27,342 nt of DNA from CAYUYV01 sp964449455 (lineage in GTDB: Bacteria; Pseudomonadota; Alphaproteobacteria; JAJFIK01). Position numbers and translations under genes: made by a program. The stretch is taken from contig CAYUYV010000056.1 of the NCBI GenBank assembly GCA_964449455.1, forward strand, positions 1 through 27,342. The letters are read 5' to 3'. A model generated the notes under the pieces. The model was given only the letters and a program-made list of their open reading frames with translations. It searched no databases and was not told the DNA's origin. The first letter of the stretch is position 1; every line of letters begins with the position of its first letter. Shown here in pieces: positions 8,120 to 16,030 of the stretch.

Positions 8120-9208
8120 TCAGGCCCAGCCCTGGAGCCGGGCAGCATCCACGCGCACCTGTTCCGGGCCACCCAGAAGCTGGCGATTGGCACCGATGCG
8201 CTTGAACCAGTAGTGCAGGCCCAGAAGATCCGTGAACCCCATGCCGCCATGGACCTCCACGGAGGTGCGGGCAATCCGGGTCCCGATTTCCGCCAGATGG
8301 GCATTGGCAAGGCAGATCATCAGCTCGGCGTCGGCCATATCCTGGTCGCGTGCATGGGCTGCATGCCAGACAAGGGCCCGGGCTGGCTCAAGCTCGGCGG
8401 CCATTTCGGCGCACATGTGCTTTACCGCCTGGAAAGAGCCGATGACCCGGCCGAACTGTTTGCGTTCCATGGCATAGGCCACGGCCTGTTCGATCATGGC
8501 CTGGGCGGCCCCCAGCGTGTCCGCGGCAAGCAGCATCCGGCCCACACTGACCATCTGATCCGCCGCGCGGCCCGGATGGTTCTCGCCCGTCAGGGCAATG
8601 GCCGGAACGTTATCGAACACGAGCTCGGAAAACAGGCGCGTGCGGTCAATGCTGGGCAGCGCCGTGCGCTCCAGGCCTGCCGCATCCGCATCGACCACAT
8701 GGAGGGTGCCCTCTTTGTCCATGACCAGAATATGGGTTGCGCCGATGGTTTCGAGGGCAAACAGGCTTTTGCCCGTGAGACGCCCTTCATCGGCATCAAC
8801 GCCGGCGCCTTCCCGGGCGCCGACCCGTTCCGTCACGGCCACACTAAAGCGGACCTCGCCCGTGGCGATTTTCGGCAGCCACTCTGCCTTTTGATCTTCC
8901 GTACCCGCCGCAAGAAGGCCTGTGACGGCCATGGCCGCCCCGGCCATCAGGTCAGCCGGCGCGACGAAACGGCCCAGCATTTCCTGAACCAGGGCCGCAT
9001 CCAAAAGCCCCAGTCCGAGACCTCCATAGGCCTCCGGCACCAGGATCTGCCCCGCCCCGAGATCGCTCAGGCCTTTGGCGAGGCCTGCGACTGTGTCCGG
9101 ATCACCTTCAGCGGCCTTGCGGACGGAATCAAGGGAACTGGCGGTTTCCAGGAAACTCTTGACGGAGTCCTGGAACAAACGCTGATCCTCGGAAAGTGCG
9201 AATTCCAT
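8120..9208 (-). CDS. Acyl-CoA dehydrogenase, small-subunit type
   Basis: This 362-residue flavoprotein belongs to the acyl-CoA dehydrogenase family, which introduces the 2,3-double bond in acyl-CoA and passes electrons to ETF. The C-terminal half is typical: AYAMERKQFGRVIGSFQAVKHMCAEM (about 244-270), VEVHGGMGFT (328-337) and a LHYWFKR segment. The middle FAD/substrate region is degenerate: where most family members read TEPxAGSD, this one has TERVGAREGAG (126-136). The protein is short for the family and lies 12 bp after a larger paralogue, with GGGGAGGA as ribosome site. Such short/long pairs are known as PimD/PimC-like subunits and as obligate heteromers in steroid side-chain degradation. 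I infer that it works with its neighbour; the substrate is not evident. Confidence 0.88.
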   Translation of the reverse strand: MEFALSEDQRLFQDSVKSFLETASSLDSVRKAAEGDPDTVAGLAKGLSDLGAGQILVPEAYGGLGLGLLDAALVQEMLGRFVAPADLMAGAAMAVTGLLAAGTEDQKAEWLPKIATGEVRFSVAVTERVGAREGAGVDADEGRLTGKSLFALETIGATHILVMDKEGTLHVVDADAAGLERTALPSIDRTRLFSELVFDNVPAIALTGENHPGRAADQMVSVGRMLLAADTLGAAQAMIEQAVAYAMERKQFGRVIGSFQAVKHMCAEMAAELEPARALVWHAAHARDQDMADAELMICLANAHLAEIGTRIARTSVEVHGGMGFTDLLGLHYWFKRIGANRQLLGGPEQVRVDAARLQGWA

Positions 9209-9220
9209 GATGTCCTCCCC

Positions 9221-10414
9221 TTATTTCTTGGCCGGCTTGGGTTCCCGGGGCATGCCCAGACCCCGCTCGGAAATGATATTTTTCTGGATCTGAGCCGTTC
9301 CCCCACCGATGATCAGCCCAAGGTCATACATGTAGCTGCGCTGCCAATCGCCGAAATCCTTCAGATAGGGACTGTCCCCATAGAGAAGGCCGATCTCGCC
9401 CAAAGCGTCGATGGCAAGGCGGGCCAGTTCATGGTTCAGCTCACAGCCCTGCAGCTTGATGATCAGCCCGGCCATCCCAGCATCTTCTCCTTGCAGCCGA
9501 CTGGTCATGACCCGCAGACCATTGGCTTGCATGGCATAAACCCGGGCCTGGAGCGCGATGAGCCGGTCGCGCAGGAGCGGATTGTCCATCAGGCGCTGGC
9601 CGTTGACGGTTTCGGTCTGCATGAGGTCGGCGATGGCAAGGAGGCGCTTCTGGGCGGCATTGGGATCCCCCAACATGCCGCGCTCATGGGTCAGAGTGGC
9701 ATTGGCGACCATCCAGCCCTGTCCGGGCTCGCCCACAATCTGGCTGCGCGGTACACGGACATCGGTGAAGAACACCTCGTTGAAATTGGCGTCTCCGGTC
9801 ATGTCCACGAGGGGGCGCACTTCGATACCCGGCGTTGCCATGGAAAAGATGAGATAGGAGATGCCCAAATGCTTCGGCGCCTCGGCCTCCGTGCGCACAA
9901 GGCAGAAGATCATGTCGGCCTGCTTGGCCGTAGATGTCCAGATTTTCTGCCCATTGATGACGTAATCATCGCCTTCAATATGCGCCTTGGTCGTCAGACT
10001 TGCGAGGTCGGATCCTGAGCCTGGCTCCGAATAGCCTTGGCACCAGATAATGTCGCCTTCGAGGGTGGGGCGGATCCAGGCGCGCCGCTGCTCATCGGTG
10101 CCGCATTCGAGAAGAGTGGGCACCAGCATGGAGATGCCTTGATTGGCCATGGGGCCAGGCAGACCAGTGCTGGCAAAGGCCTCCGCAATAATGCGCGACT
10201 TCAAAATATCGGGCTCGGCGCCATAGCCGCCGTAGTCTTTCGGGATTGTCCGGGCGGCGAGACCATTTTCGATGAGGAATTTCTGCCACGCCTGTCGCTT
10301 GGGATTTTTAAGGCCCCGGTCTTCAGGAGACGGCGCCTTGTCCCGATTGCCTTCCAAAAGGGCCACCACCTCCTCCCGAAAGGCGATGTATTCGGGCCCA
10401 AGTGTGAGATCCAT
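9221..10414 (-). CDS. Acyl-CoA dehydrogenase, large-subunit type
   Basis: This 397-residue acyl-CoA dehydrogenase is the first gene of a minus-strand operon. The FAD/substrate loop is intact (QGYSEPGSGSDLASL, about 126-140), followed by NGQKIWTS (154-161), a LTHERGML segment near 251-258, and the C-terminal signature IIGGGTAQIQKNIISERGLGMPR (about 368-390). The start at 10414 is supported by GGAGGGAGGA a few nt upstream; the frame extends 72 bp further without a better ribosome site. It resembles PimC-type large subunits. Its C-terminal flavin-binding sequence complements the degenerate middle region of the small subunit next door, which supports a heteromeric enzyme. The usual catalytic-base position was not assigned with confidence; a Glu in LTHER is a candidate. 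Confidence 0.9.
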   Translation of the reverse strand: MDLTLGPEYIAFREEVVALLEGNRDKAPSPEDRGLKNPKRQAWQKFLIENGLAARTIPKDYGGYGAEPDILKSRIIAEAFASTGLPGPMANQGISMLVPTLLECGTDEQRRAWIRPTLEGDIIWCQGYSEPGSGSDLASLTTKAHIEGDDYVINGQKIWTSTAKQADMIFCLVRTEAEAPKHLGISYLIFSMATPGIEVRPLVDMTGDANFNEVFFTDVRVPRSQIVGEPGQGWMVANATLTHERGMLGDPNAAQKRLLAIADLMQTETVNGQRLMDNPLLRDRLIALQARVYAMQANGLRVMTSRLQGEDAGMAGLIIKLQGCELNHELARLAIDALGEIGLLYGDSPYLKDFGDWQRSYMYDLGLIIGGGTAQIQKNIISERGLGMPREPKPAKK

Positions 10415-10788
10415 GGCGTCCTCCCTCCATGTCTGGCTGTTGTGTCTTGTTGATTGCCGGTCCGTCTCCACACCCAGCCTACACAAGAGGCCCAGTTCGG
10501 GAAGCTGGACCGGTCAATCGTTTCTTTCGAGACCTCACGATAGCTGTGGTGGTCGTGCTCTCGCTGGTCCGCTCGCCAATGACGGGCCCTGGACCACTGT
10601 CGCGGAATGATGGCACGAAAACGCGCCGGCGAAATGGGCCGGCGCCGTCAATGCCTGTCCCGGCAGGGGCAGGGCAGCGGCATGTCCCCGAATCCTCGGC
10701 CAAGGTGCGCCGGGGACGGTGGGGGACATGGGACAGAGGCGGCGTGGATCCGGTAGAGGGCCGCGCCAATGCGTTAAGGGGCAAGGAC
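10415..10788. other. Gene-free divergent intergenic region with a long inverted repeat
   Basis: This 374-bp stretch separates the dehydrogenase operon from a plus-strand exported-protein gene and should hold both promoters. The reading frame of the downstream gene stays open through it, but the upstream translation is low-complexity and has no good ribosome site. One structure stands out: CATGTCCCC at 10681-10689 is the exact complement of GGGGACATG at 10722-10730, with a smaller CCCCG/CGGGG pair inside. I could not identify a clear -35/-10 pair. Confidence 0.4.
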
Positions 10789-11733
10789 GTGCAGGCAGCA
10801 TCAGGCGGACGGCGCCGGGTTTGGTTTTCAAGTGGCATCCTGGCCGCGCTGATGGCGTTTGGGGGTATCCGCGAGGGTTTGGCAACCCCCGAACCACCCG
10901 CGCCCGGCACGGTCATTTTTGGCCCCGGATGGCCCAGTGCGGAGCCGAAGCCCGCAACGCCTCCCAACCCGTTAAAGCAGTACACCGTGCGGGACGACCG
11001 GACCTGGGTCGGGCGCATCTATCACTATGTGCGCAGCAATCGGGACGGGACCTCTGCGGAGCGCATCAGCGTGTTCCGCAAGAGCGAGACGGAGCTTGCC
11101 GTGTACAAGGCCGGGGCCCGCTGTGCGCCGGCGGCCCTTGTGACGGCCGAACTCGATCTTGAGCGCATGTCACCTGCGTCCATCACGGGGGGCCGGCTGC
11201 TTCCTGGTGCCCGCGTGGAGCCTTTTGCCTATCTGACATCGACCCCGCGTTTGCGCACCCTGGACTTCAAGGTGGACTTGCCGGATCGGTCACTGGAGTT
11301 TGATGTGCTCTATCGGGCGCATCCTTGGCATCTCTATGACTTTGACTTCGCCAGCCTCACCGTCCTGACCCCCTATCTCAATGAGCCCAAACAGGGTTTC
11401 TCCTTCGATCTTGTCCTGTCTCTGGCGGATCCCGACCTTCCCCAGCCCATTGCCTTTCTTGGCCGCGCAGAGTTTGCCTTTGATGGGGAAGAGTACCGGC
11501 AGGGTCTGCCAGCCTATCGGTTCCGTGCGGACGGGCCAGCCTTTGGCGGGCAAGAGGGCATGATGTGGTTGCATGCCCTTGAAGGGCATATCATTGATGC
11601 TGAACTTCCCCGCGCCAATCATCTTGGTTACGAGGATTTCAAGCTCACGCTGCAAAGTGTTGATGACGGCGGGCCTGACACCTGGCGGTCCTACCTTGTG
11701 GCCCACCACTATGGGTGTCCTGGAGACCGTTAA
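10789..11733 (+). CDS. Probable exported protein of unknown function
   Basis: A protein of about 314 residues that I do not recognise. A GTG start at 10789 is proposed because it follows AAGGGGCAAGGAC and places a signal peptide at the N-terminus: a basic GGRRR stretch, a hydrophobic core (VWFSSGILAALMAFGG) and a possible cleavage site near EGLA/TPEPP. A Pro-rich linker follows (TPEPPAPG, KPATPPNP). The mature part is rich in beta-type segments with a motif-like stretch VLYRAHPWHLYDFDF, and has few cysteines. It stands alone between divergent and convergent neighbours and is followed by a small GC hairpin. The open frame begins at 10429, but that longer version has no good start. A periplasmic or secreted location is inferred; the function is unknown. 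Confidence 0.6.
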   Translation: MQAASGGRRRVWFSSGILAALMAFGGIREGLATPEPPAPGTVIFGPGWPSAEPKPATPPNPLKQYTVRDDRTWVGRIYHYVRSNRDGTSAERISVFRKSETELAVYKAGARCAPAALVTAELDLERMSPASITGGRLLPGARVEPFAYLTSTPRLRTLDFKVDLPDRSLEFDVLYRAHPWHLYDFDFASLTVLTPYLNEPKQGFSFDLVLSLADPDLPQPIAFLGRAEFAFDGEEYRQGLPAYRFRADGPAFGGQEGMMWLHALEGHIIDAELPRANHLGYEDFKLTLQSVDDGGPDTWRSYLVAHHYGCPGDR

Positions 11734-11742
11734 CCTCTCCAT

Positions 11743-11757
11743 GCCCGCACGGCGGGC
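11743..11757 (+). terminator. Small GC-rich hairpin after the exported-protein gene
   Basis: GCCCGC (11743-11748) and GCGGGC (11752-11757) can pair around a 3-nt loop, 9 nt after the stop codon. No T-run follows, so termination activity is uncertain. Confidence 0.3.
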
Positions 11758-12109
11758 CCATCGCTCGTCTTCTTGCCGCGTCACCGGGTGTATTAAGCCT
11801 TGCGACGCGGTCTGTGCGTTGCAGGATCGCCCGATACAATCCAACTTACTGGTTATATCTACCGCTGATTTACGCGCTGGTAAGTCGACAGTCCCTAACT
11901 CTTGGTCCTATATGTTTCGAACAGGTGATTCGATTTCTTAAGGGGAATAGCCCTGTCGCCGATTCTAAATTGATAGGCTCAATCAGTTCATAACCATGTA
12001 AATAGTTGAACAGATAATAAACTAACTCTTAAGAGATGCCTGATCTCGAAATCAACGCAAGATCTGAAAAGCGGTCTACCGTTATCCACGGCATATCATT
12101 CAAGTGGAC
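11758..12109. other. AT-richer gene-free stretch
   Basis: About 350 bp with no credible gene. The part from about 11840 to 12090 is visibly richer in A and T than the flanking genes. One DnaA-box-like 9-mer (TTATCCACG, 12082-12090) is present, but a single near-match is not evidence of an origin. No repeat, tRNA or IS end was seen. Confidence 0.6.
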
Positions 12110-12146
12110 AAAAAAAGCGAGTGCACATGCGTCATGTGCACTCGCT
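12110..12146 (-). terminator. Intrinsic terminator of the mucR-like gene
   Basis: A perfect 14-bp inverted repeat (12116-12129 and 12133-12146, AGCGAGTGCACATG with a 3-nt loop). On the minus strand it is followed at once by a run of seven T (the A-run at 12110-12116). It begins 17 nt after the stop codon of the MucR-like gene, a textbook Rho-independent terminator. Confidence 0.92.
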
Positions 12147-12163
12147 TGCGAGTGGGCCTAAAG

Positions 12164-12616
12164 TCAACCCTTGCGACGCGTTCTGGCTGTTGTCTTGCGA
12201 CCTCCACGCCCAAGGCCGATCTTTTTGGCGAATTCAGACCGCTGGGCAGCATAATTCGGTGCGACCATCGGATAATCGGCCGGAAGGCCCCACTTGGCCC
12301 GGTATTCCTCGGGGCTCATATCGTAATTCGAACGAAGATACCGCTTGAGCATCTTCAGTTTTTTCCCGTCTTCCAGGCAGATAATGTAGTCATCCGTTAC
12401 TGATTTCTTGACTGCAACTGCCGGTTTTTGCGGGACGGCCGGTTCTTCTGTCGCACCTTCGCGCAGTGTGCCAAGAGCACCATGCACGCTGCGGATCATA
12501 TTAGGGACTTCCGCTGCGGGAACTTGGTTGTGGCTGACATAAGCAGCAACGATATCAGTTGCAAGGCGCAACATTTCTTCGTGACTGAGATCTGCTTCAA
12601 CGTGAGTTTCGCTCAT
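12164..12616 (-). CDS. mucR: MucR/Ros-family transcriptional regulator with an altered zinc finger
   Basis: This 150-residue DNA-binding protein belongs to the Ros/MucR family, global regulators of surface polysaccharide, motility and cell-cycle genes in alphaproteobacteria. The family core runs from SVTDDYIICLEDGKKLKMLK (72-91) through MSPEEYRAKWGLPADYPMVAPNYAAQRS (100-127) to a basic tail. In Ros the zinc ligands are C-x2-C-x9-H-x4-H; here the aligned residues are C80, D83, Y93 and Y98, so three of four differ. The N-terminal part (8-50) matches the oligomerisation region. The start has AAAGAGG 7 nt upstream, and a strong intrinsic terminator follows the stop. The gene sits alone in a lower-GC, gene-poor stretch. 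Family assignment is firm; metal binding and targets are uncertain. Confidence 0.93.
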   Translation of the reverse strand: MSETHVEADLSHEEMLRLATDIVAAYVSHNQVPAAEVPNMIRSVHGALGTLREGATEEPAVPQKPAVAVKKSVTDDYIICLEDGKKLKMLKRYLRSNYDMSPEEYRAKWGLPADYPMVAPNYAAQRSEFAKKIGLGRGGRKTTARTRRKG

Positions 12617-13061
12617 CTACTCGCCTCTTTACGTGCTTGGTTTTCGGAACTTCTCAAGATTGTAAGGGCCGCCAGGAAAACCGGTTGGATCTGTTTACGA
12701 CTAGACTGGTTACCAACTGACTACCGCCACTCTAAGAAGTGCTATCTTTGTCAAGTTTGTTCAAGCCCCATTTTTTTTACAGATAAAGACATTAAGGATT
12801 TACAGGGTGCTGTTGCCCAAAACACATCGACAACAATTTGCGGATGTCCAGAACGGAAGGAAGTGGAACACGTTGGAACCATTGGTGAGATGGTTCAGCC
12901 CATTACGGAAAAACCATGCGCGAGGGCTTTCGCACAGTACAACGCAATCTGCGGCGAAACATTGAGTGACGACACGCCAATGATCTTCTGGCACAGATCA
13001 TGGCGTTTGATGGGAGACCGCCAGCCGATGCTCTTCGGGCTGCACAGGACGGCGCAGACCT
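12617..13061. other. Gene-poor stretch upstream of mucR
   Basis: About 445 bp with no confident gene; it should contain the mucR promoter. One plus-strand frame (12617 to the assembly gap) has no stop codon but also no convincing ribosome site. Another frame from about 12961 reads NDLLAQIMAFDGRPPADALRAAQDGADL before the tandem repeat and could be a gene fragment. Composition is lower in GC than the flanking operons. Confidence 0.5.
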
Positions 13062-13300
13062 GGGCTGTCAGGGTCAGGGCTGTCAGGGCCCCAGGGCTGT
13101 CAGGGCCAGGGCTGTCAGGGCCAGGGCTGTCAGGGGGTGAGCAGCNNNNNNNNNNNNNNNNNNNNNNNNNNNNNNNNNNNNNNNNNNNNNNNNNNNNNNN
13201 NNNNNNNNNNNNNNNNNNNNNNNNNNNNNNNNNNNNNNNNNNNNNCCAGGGCTGTCAGGGCCAGGGCTGTCAGGGCCAGGGCTGTCAGGGGGTGAGCAGC
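13062..13300 (+). repeat. 15-bp tandem repeat array interrupted by the assembly gap
   Basis: The unit GGGCTGTCAGGGCCA recurs with period 15. The first unit has one substitution (13062-13076) and the second has two extra C (13077-13093). Near-perfect units then run to about 13138, and again after the gap to about 13290. The 55 bases at 13091-13145 and at 13246-13300 are identical, so the two halves probably represent one copy of the array edge. True copy number is unknown; about five units are directly supported if the halves are merged. Confidence 0.9.
13146..13245. other. Assembly gap (100 N)
   Basis: Exactly 100 N, a conventional placeholder size. Because both flanks end in the same 55-mer, the gap likely joins two contigs that overlap rather than representing missing sequence. 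Confidence 0.95.
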
Positions 13301-14175
13301 CCTATGCCAAGTCGTTGGCACAGCATGGCGGTGAAAACGGAGAACCGAAGGAGTCGGTGAGTAAATCAAACAAGGTTGACCTCAGCATCCATGAGTCGTG
13401 TCAACCCCGCCACCATTTATGATTTCCACTATAGTCGTCAGGACGGAGAGTGTGTAGCGCCTGGGCGTTGAGCACTGTTGCACGAACGCGTGATAAGTTG
13501 TCCCAAATGGGGTTGACGGTAGGTCAATAGAACCCGTCTTGGCAGAAAAATTGTCTTTGAGAAGTCGAATACGGGAACCTTTGAAGGCATCCTGGGGACA
13601 CTGTCTGGGGATTTGTGTGAAAACCTCAGGGCAAGGTAAAACGCTCCACCCTGGATAGGAACGCCCAAACGTCGAGGAAGCATGTTGGGGCCAGGCACCC
13701 CGACATAAAGCCGCCTTGCCATGGACGCCCCAGAGTGCGAACACTGCACTTCACCAAGGTGACAAACCGTGTGGCATGCGCTCGGCGATGCCGTGGCCGC
13801 CCAGCGTTCGGGCTGCTAAACTCGTGCCTCGGTGTCATGTGCCGTTGTGGACAGTCGGTGTACTGTTCATTGGTTCACTGCCAGCAGGCGATTGATCGAC
13901 AGGTCTCATATTGGGGTAGAGTTTCGCGTTCACCTCACGCTTTTCCATAGTCGATGCAGCCGCGGCCCATGTCCGATGCGCCGCAGGCACAGACCCGCAT
14001 CACTTTCAGCGCCGCCGACACCTTGAGCCTCGCCCCGCTCTGCGACCGTCCTCACCCGCGCGGTCCGTTCTTTACACGCCGCGTGCCCCCTGGCGCGCTG
14101 AAAACCCGTCGCCGCTGTGCGATGGCCTACAGGACCCAACTGCACTGTACCCAACACCAATGAAAGGAATGCGCC
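13301..14175. other. Gene-free stretch and glyA leader
   Basis: About 875 bp without a credible gene. Several short overlapping frames exist on both strands (for example minus 13382-13744 and 13438-13749), but none has a good ribosome site, recognisable motif or consistent codon bias. The last part, about 13930-14175, becomes GC-rich and should contain the glyA promoter and leader. I saw no glycine, SAM or folate riboswitch signature, tRNA or transposase remnant. Confidence 0.5.
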
Positions 14176-15492
14176 ATGAGCATTGCATCCTCTCCCGCAC
14201 CTCAAGACAGCATTGACGGATTTTTTGGCCGGTCCGTGTCCGAGACGGACCCGGAACTCTTCGCGGCCCTTGATGAGGAACTGCACCGCCAGCAGGACCA
14301 AATCGAGTTGATCGCCTCTGAGAACATTGTGAGCCGGGCGGTTTTGGAGGTCCAGGGCTCCGTCTTCACCAACAAATATGCCGAAGGCTATCCGGGCCGG
14401 CGCTACTATGCTGGCTGTGAGTTTATGGACCGTGCTGAAAACCTGGCGATTGAACGGGTGACGCGCCTTTTCGGCTGTGCTTACGCCAATGTGCAGCCCC
14501 ATTCGGGGGCCCAGGCGAATCAGGCGGTCTGCCTCGCCCTGATCAAGCCGGGCGACACCATTCTGGGTATGAGTCTTGATGCCGGCGGTCACCTCACCCA
14601 TGGGGCAAGGCCCAATCTGTCCGGCAAATGGTTCAATGCCATTCAATATGGTGTGCGCCGGGATGATCACCTGATCGACTATGACGAAGTCGCGCGTCTT
14701 GCAGAGGAGCACAAGCCGAAGCTCATCATTGCCGGCGGCTCCGCTTATCCCCGGGTGATCGATTTCGCGCGCTTCCGGGAAATCGCTGATTCAGTTGGGG
14801 CCTATCTCCATGTGGACATGGCCCATTTTGCAGGTCTTGTGGCCGGCGGCGTCCATCCGAGCCCCATTCCCCATGCCCATGTGGTGACCACAACCACGCA
14901 CAAGACGTTGCGTGGTCCCCGCGGTGGTCTGATCCTATCGAACGATCCGGACCTTGGGAAAAAGTTCAATTCCGCCGTATTTCCTGGTCTCCAGGGCGGT
15001 CCGCTGATGCATGTGGTTGCGGCCAAGGCGGTGGCGTTCGGTGAAGCGCTTCAGCCGGCCTTTAAAGTCTACACACAATCCATCATCGACAATGCCCGTG
15101 CGTTGGCAGCGACCTTGAAGGACTCCGGGCTCGACATTGTCTCCGGCGGCACCGACACCCATCTGGCTCTCGTTGATCTGCGGCCCAAAGGCCTTACGGG
15201 CAATCTCGCCGAAGAGGCCCTCGACCGGGCGCGGATCACCTGCAACAAAAACGGCGTGCCTTTTGATCCGGAAAAGCCGGCCGTGACCTCCGGCATTCGC
15301 GTCGGCACGCCCGCCGGCACGACCCGGGGCTTTGGTGTCATGGAGTTCCAAACCGTCGGTCACTACATTGCCGAAGTGCTTGATGGTCTGAAGGCAAATG
15401 GCCCTGACGGCAATGGAGAGCTGGAGACCGCCGTGGCCGCCAAAGTGAAGGACCTGTGCGGCCGGTTCCCCATTTATCCCCAAATGGGGTAA
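14176..15492 (+). CDS. glyA: Serine hydroxymethyltransferase
   Basis: This 438-residue PLP enzyme interconverts serine and glycine with tetrahydrofolate and supplies one-carbon units in the cytoplasm. Motifs run in order: ELIASENIVS (44-53), NKYAEGYPGRRYYAGCE (66-82), PHSGAQANQAV (108-118), the HVDMAHFAGLVAGG segment (212-225), and the PLP-binding lysine K243 in TTTTHKTLRGPRGG. About 20 extra N-terminal residues precede the usual start of the family core. GAAAGGAA lies about 6 nt before the ATG. It heads the same-strand run with nrdR and the riboflavin genes, a gene order common in alphaproteobacteria. Confidence 0.97.
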   Translation: MSIASSPAPQDSIDGFFGRSVSETDPELFAALDEELHRQQDQIELIASENIVSRAVLEVQGSVFTNKYAEGYPGRRYYAGCEFMDRAENLAIERVTRLFGCAYANVQPHSGAQANQAVCLALIKPGDTILGMSLDAGGHLTHGARPNLSGKWFNAIQYGVRRDDHLIDYDEVARLAEEHKPKLIIAGGSAYPRVIDFARFREIADSVGAYLHVDMAHFAGLVAGGVHPSPIPHAHVVTTTTHKTLRGPRGGLILSNDPDLGKKFNSAVFPGLQGGPLMHVVAAKAVAFGEALQPAFKVYTQSIIDNARALAATLKDSGLDIVSGGTDTHLALVDLRPKGLTGNLAEEALDRARITCNKNGVPFDPEKPAVTSGIRVGTPAGTTRGFGVMEFQTVGHYIAEVLDGLKANGPDGNGELETAVAAKVKDLCGRFPIYPQMG

Positions 15493-15568
15493 TGCGGGGG
15501 ACCGAGCGGGCGGCGTGGGTCCTTGCTGATATTGTGGGGCGATCTGGCTCCGCGCCTTGAGGTGACCC

Positions 15569-16030
15569 ATGAAGTGCCCGTTCTGCGGCAATCCCGAAAC
15601 ACAGGTGAAGGACTCCCGTCCCACCGAAGACGGCGCTGCCATTCGGCGGCGCCGCTACTGCCCTGCATGTTCAGGCCGGTTCACGACCTTCGAGCGCGTG
15701 CAGTTGCGGGATCTCACGGTCATCAAGAAAAACGGCAAAAAGGTCCCGTTTGACCGGGACAAAATCGTCCGCTCCATTCAATTGGCCGTGCGCAAACGCC
15801 CCGTGGAGCCGGAAAAGGTCGAATTGCTCGCCAGCGGCATTGTGCGTCGCCTTGAAAGCTCCGGGGACACGGAAATCACCACCACACAGATCGGCGAAAT
15901 GGTCATGGAAGGCCTCAGGTCCCTCGACACGGTTGCCTATGTGCGCTTTGCCAGCGTTTACAAAAATTTCCGCGAAGCCAGTGATTTCGAGGAATTCGTG
16001 GGGGAACTCACGGAGCTGACCCGCGAATGA
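15569..16030 (+). CDS. nrdR: Transcriptional repressor NrdR
   Basis: This 153-residue repressor of ribonucleotide reductase genes has an N-terminal zinc ribbon and an ATP-cone. The zinc ligands are C3, C6, C31 and C34 (MKCPFC and RRRRYCPAC). The ATP-cone occupies about 49-139 (VIKKNGKKVPFDRDKI onward). The length is normal for the family. GAGGTGACCC precedes the ATG, and the stop overlaps the ribD start by 4 nt (ATGA), so the two are translationally coupled. It normally binds NrdR boxes at nrd promoters; no nrd gene lies in this window. Confidence 0.97.
   Translation: MKCPFCGNPETQVKDSRPTEDGAAIRRRRYCPACSGRFTTFERVQLRDLTVIKKNGKKVPFDRDKIVRSIQLAVRKRPVEPEKVELLASGIVRRLESSGDTEITTTQIGEMVMEGLRSLDTVAYVRFASVYKNFREASDFEEFVGELTELTRE

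Noticed and set aside
8213..10018. 601-codon plus-strand frame opposite the acyl-CoA dehydrogenase genes
   Set aside because: Antisense shadow; the minus-strand frames carry clear acyl-CoA dehydrogenase motifs.
12082..12090. DnaA-box-like TTATCCACG in an AT-richer region, possible replication origin
   Set aside because: Only one near-match, no cluster, no dnaA, parAB or other origin-linked gene nearby.
13062..13300. Tandem repeat considered as a CRISPR array
   Set aside because: Period is 15 bp with no spacers, and there are no cas genes in the window.
13382..13749. Overlapping minus-strand frames of about 100-120 codons between the repeat array and glyA
   Set aside because: Two competing frames, no ribosome site, no motif and no codon bias; probably chance.
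13930..14175. Possible glycine or folate riboswitch in the glyA leader
   Set aside because: No conserved aptamer core was recognised; the leader is simply GC-rich.
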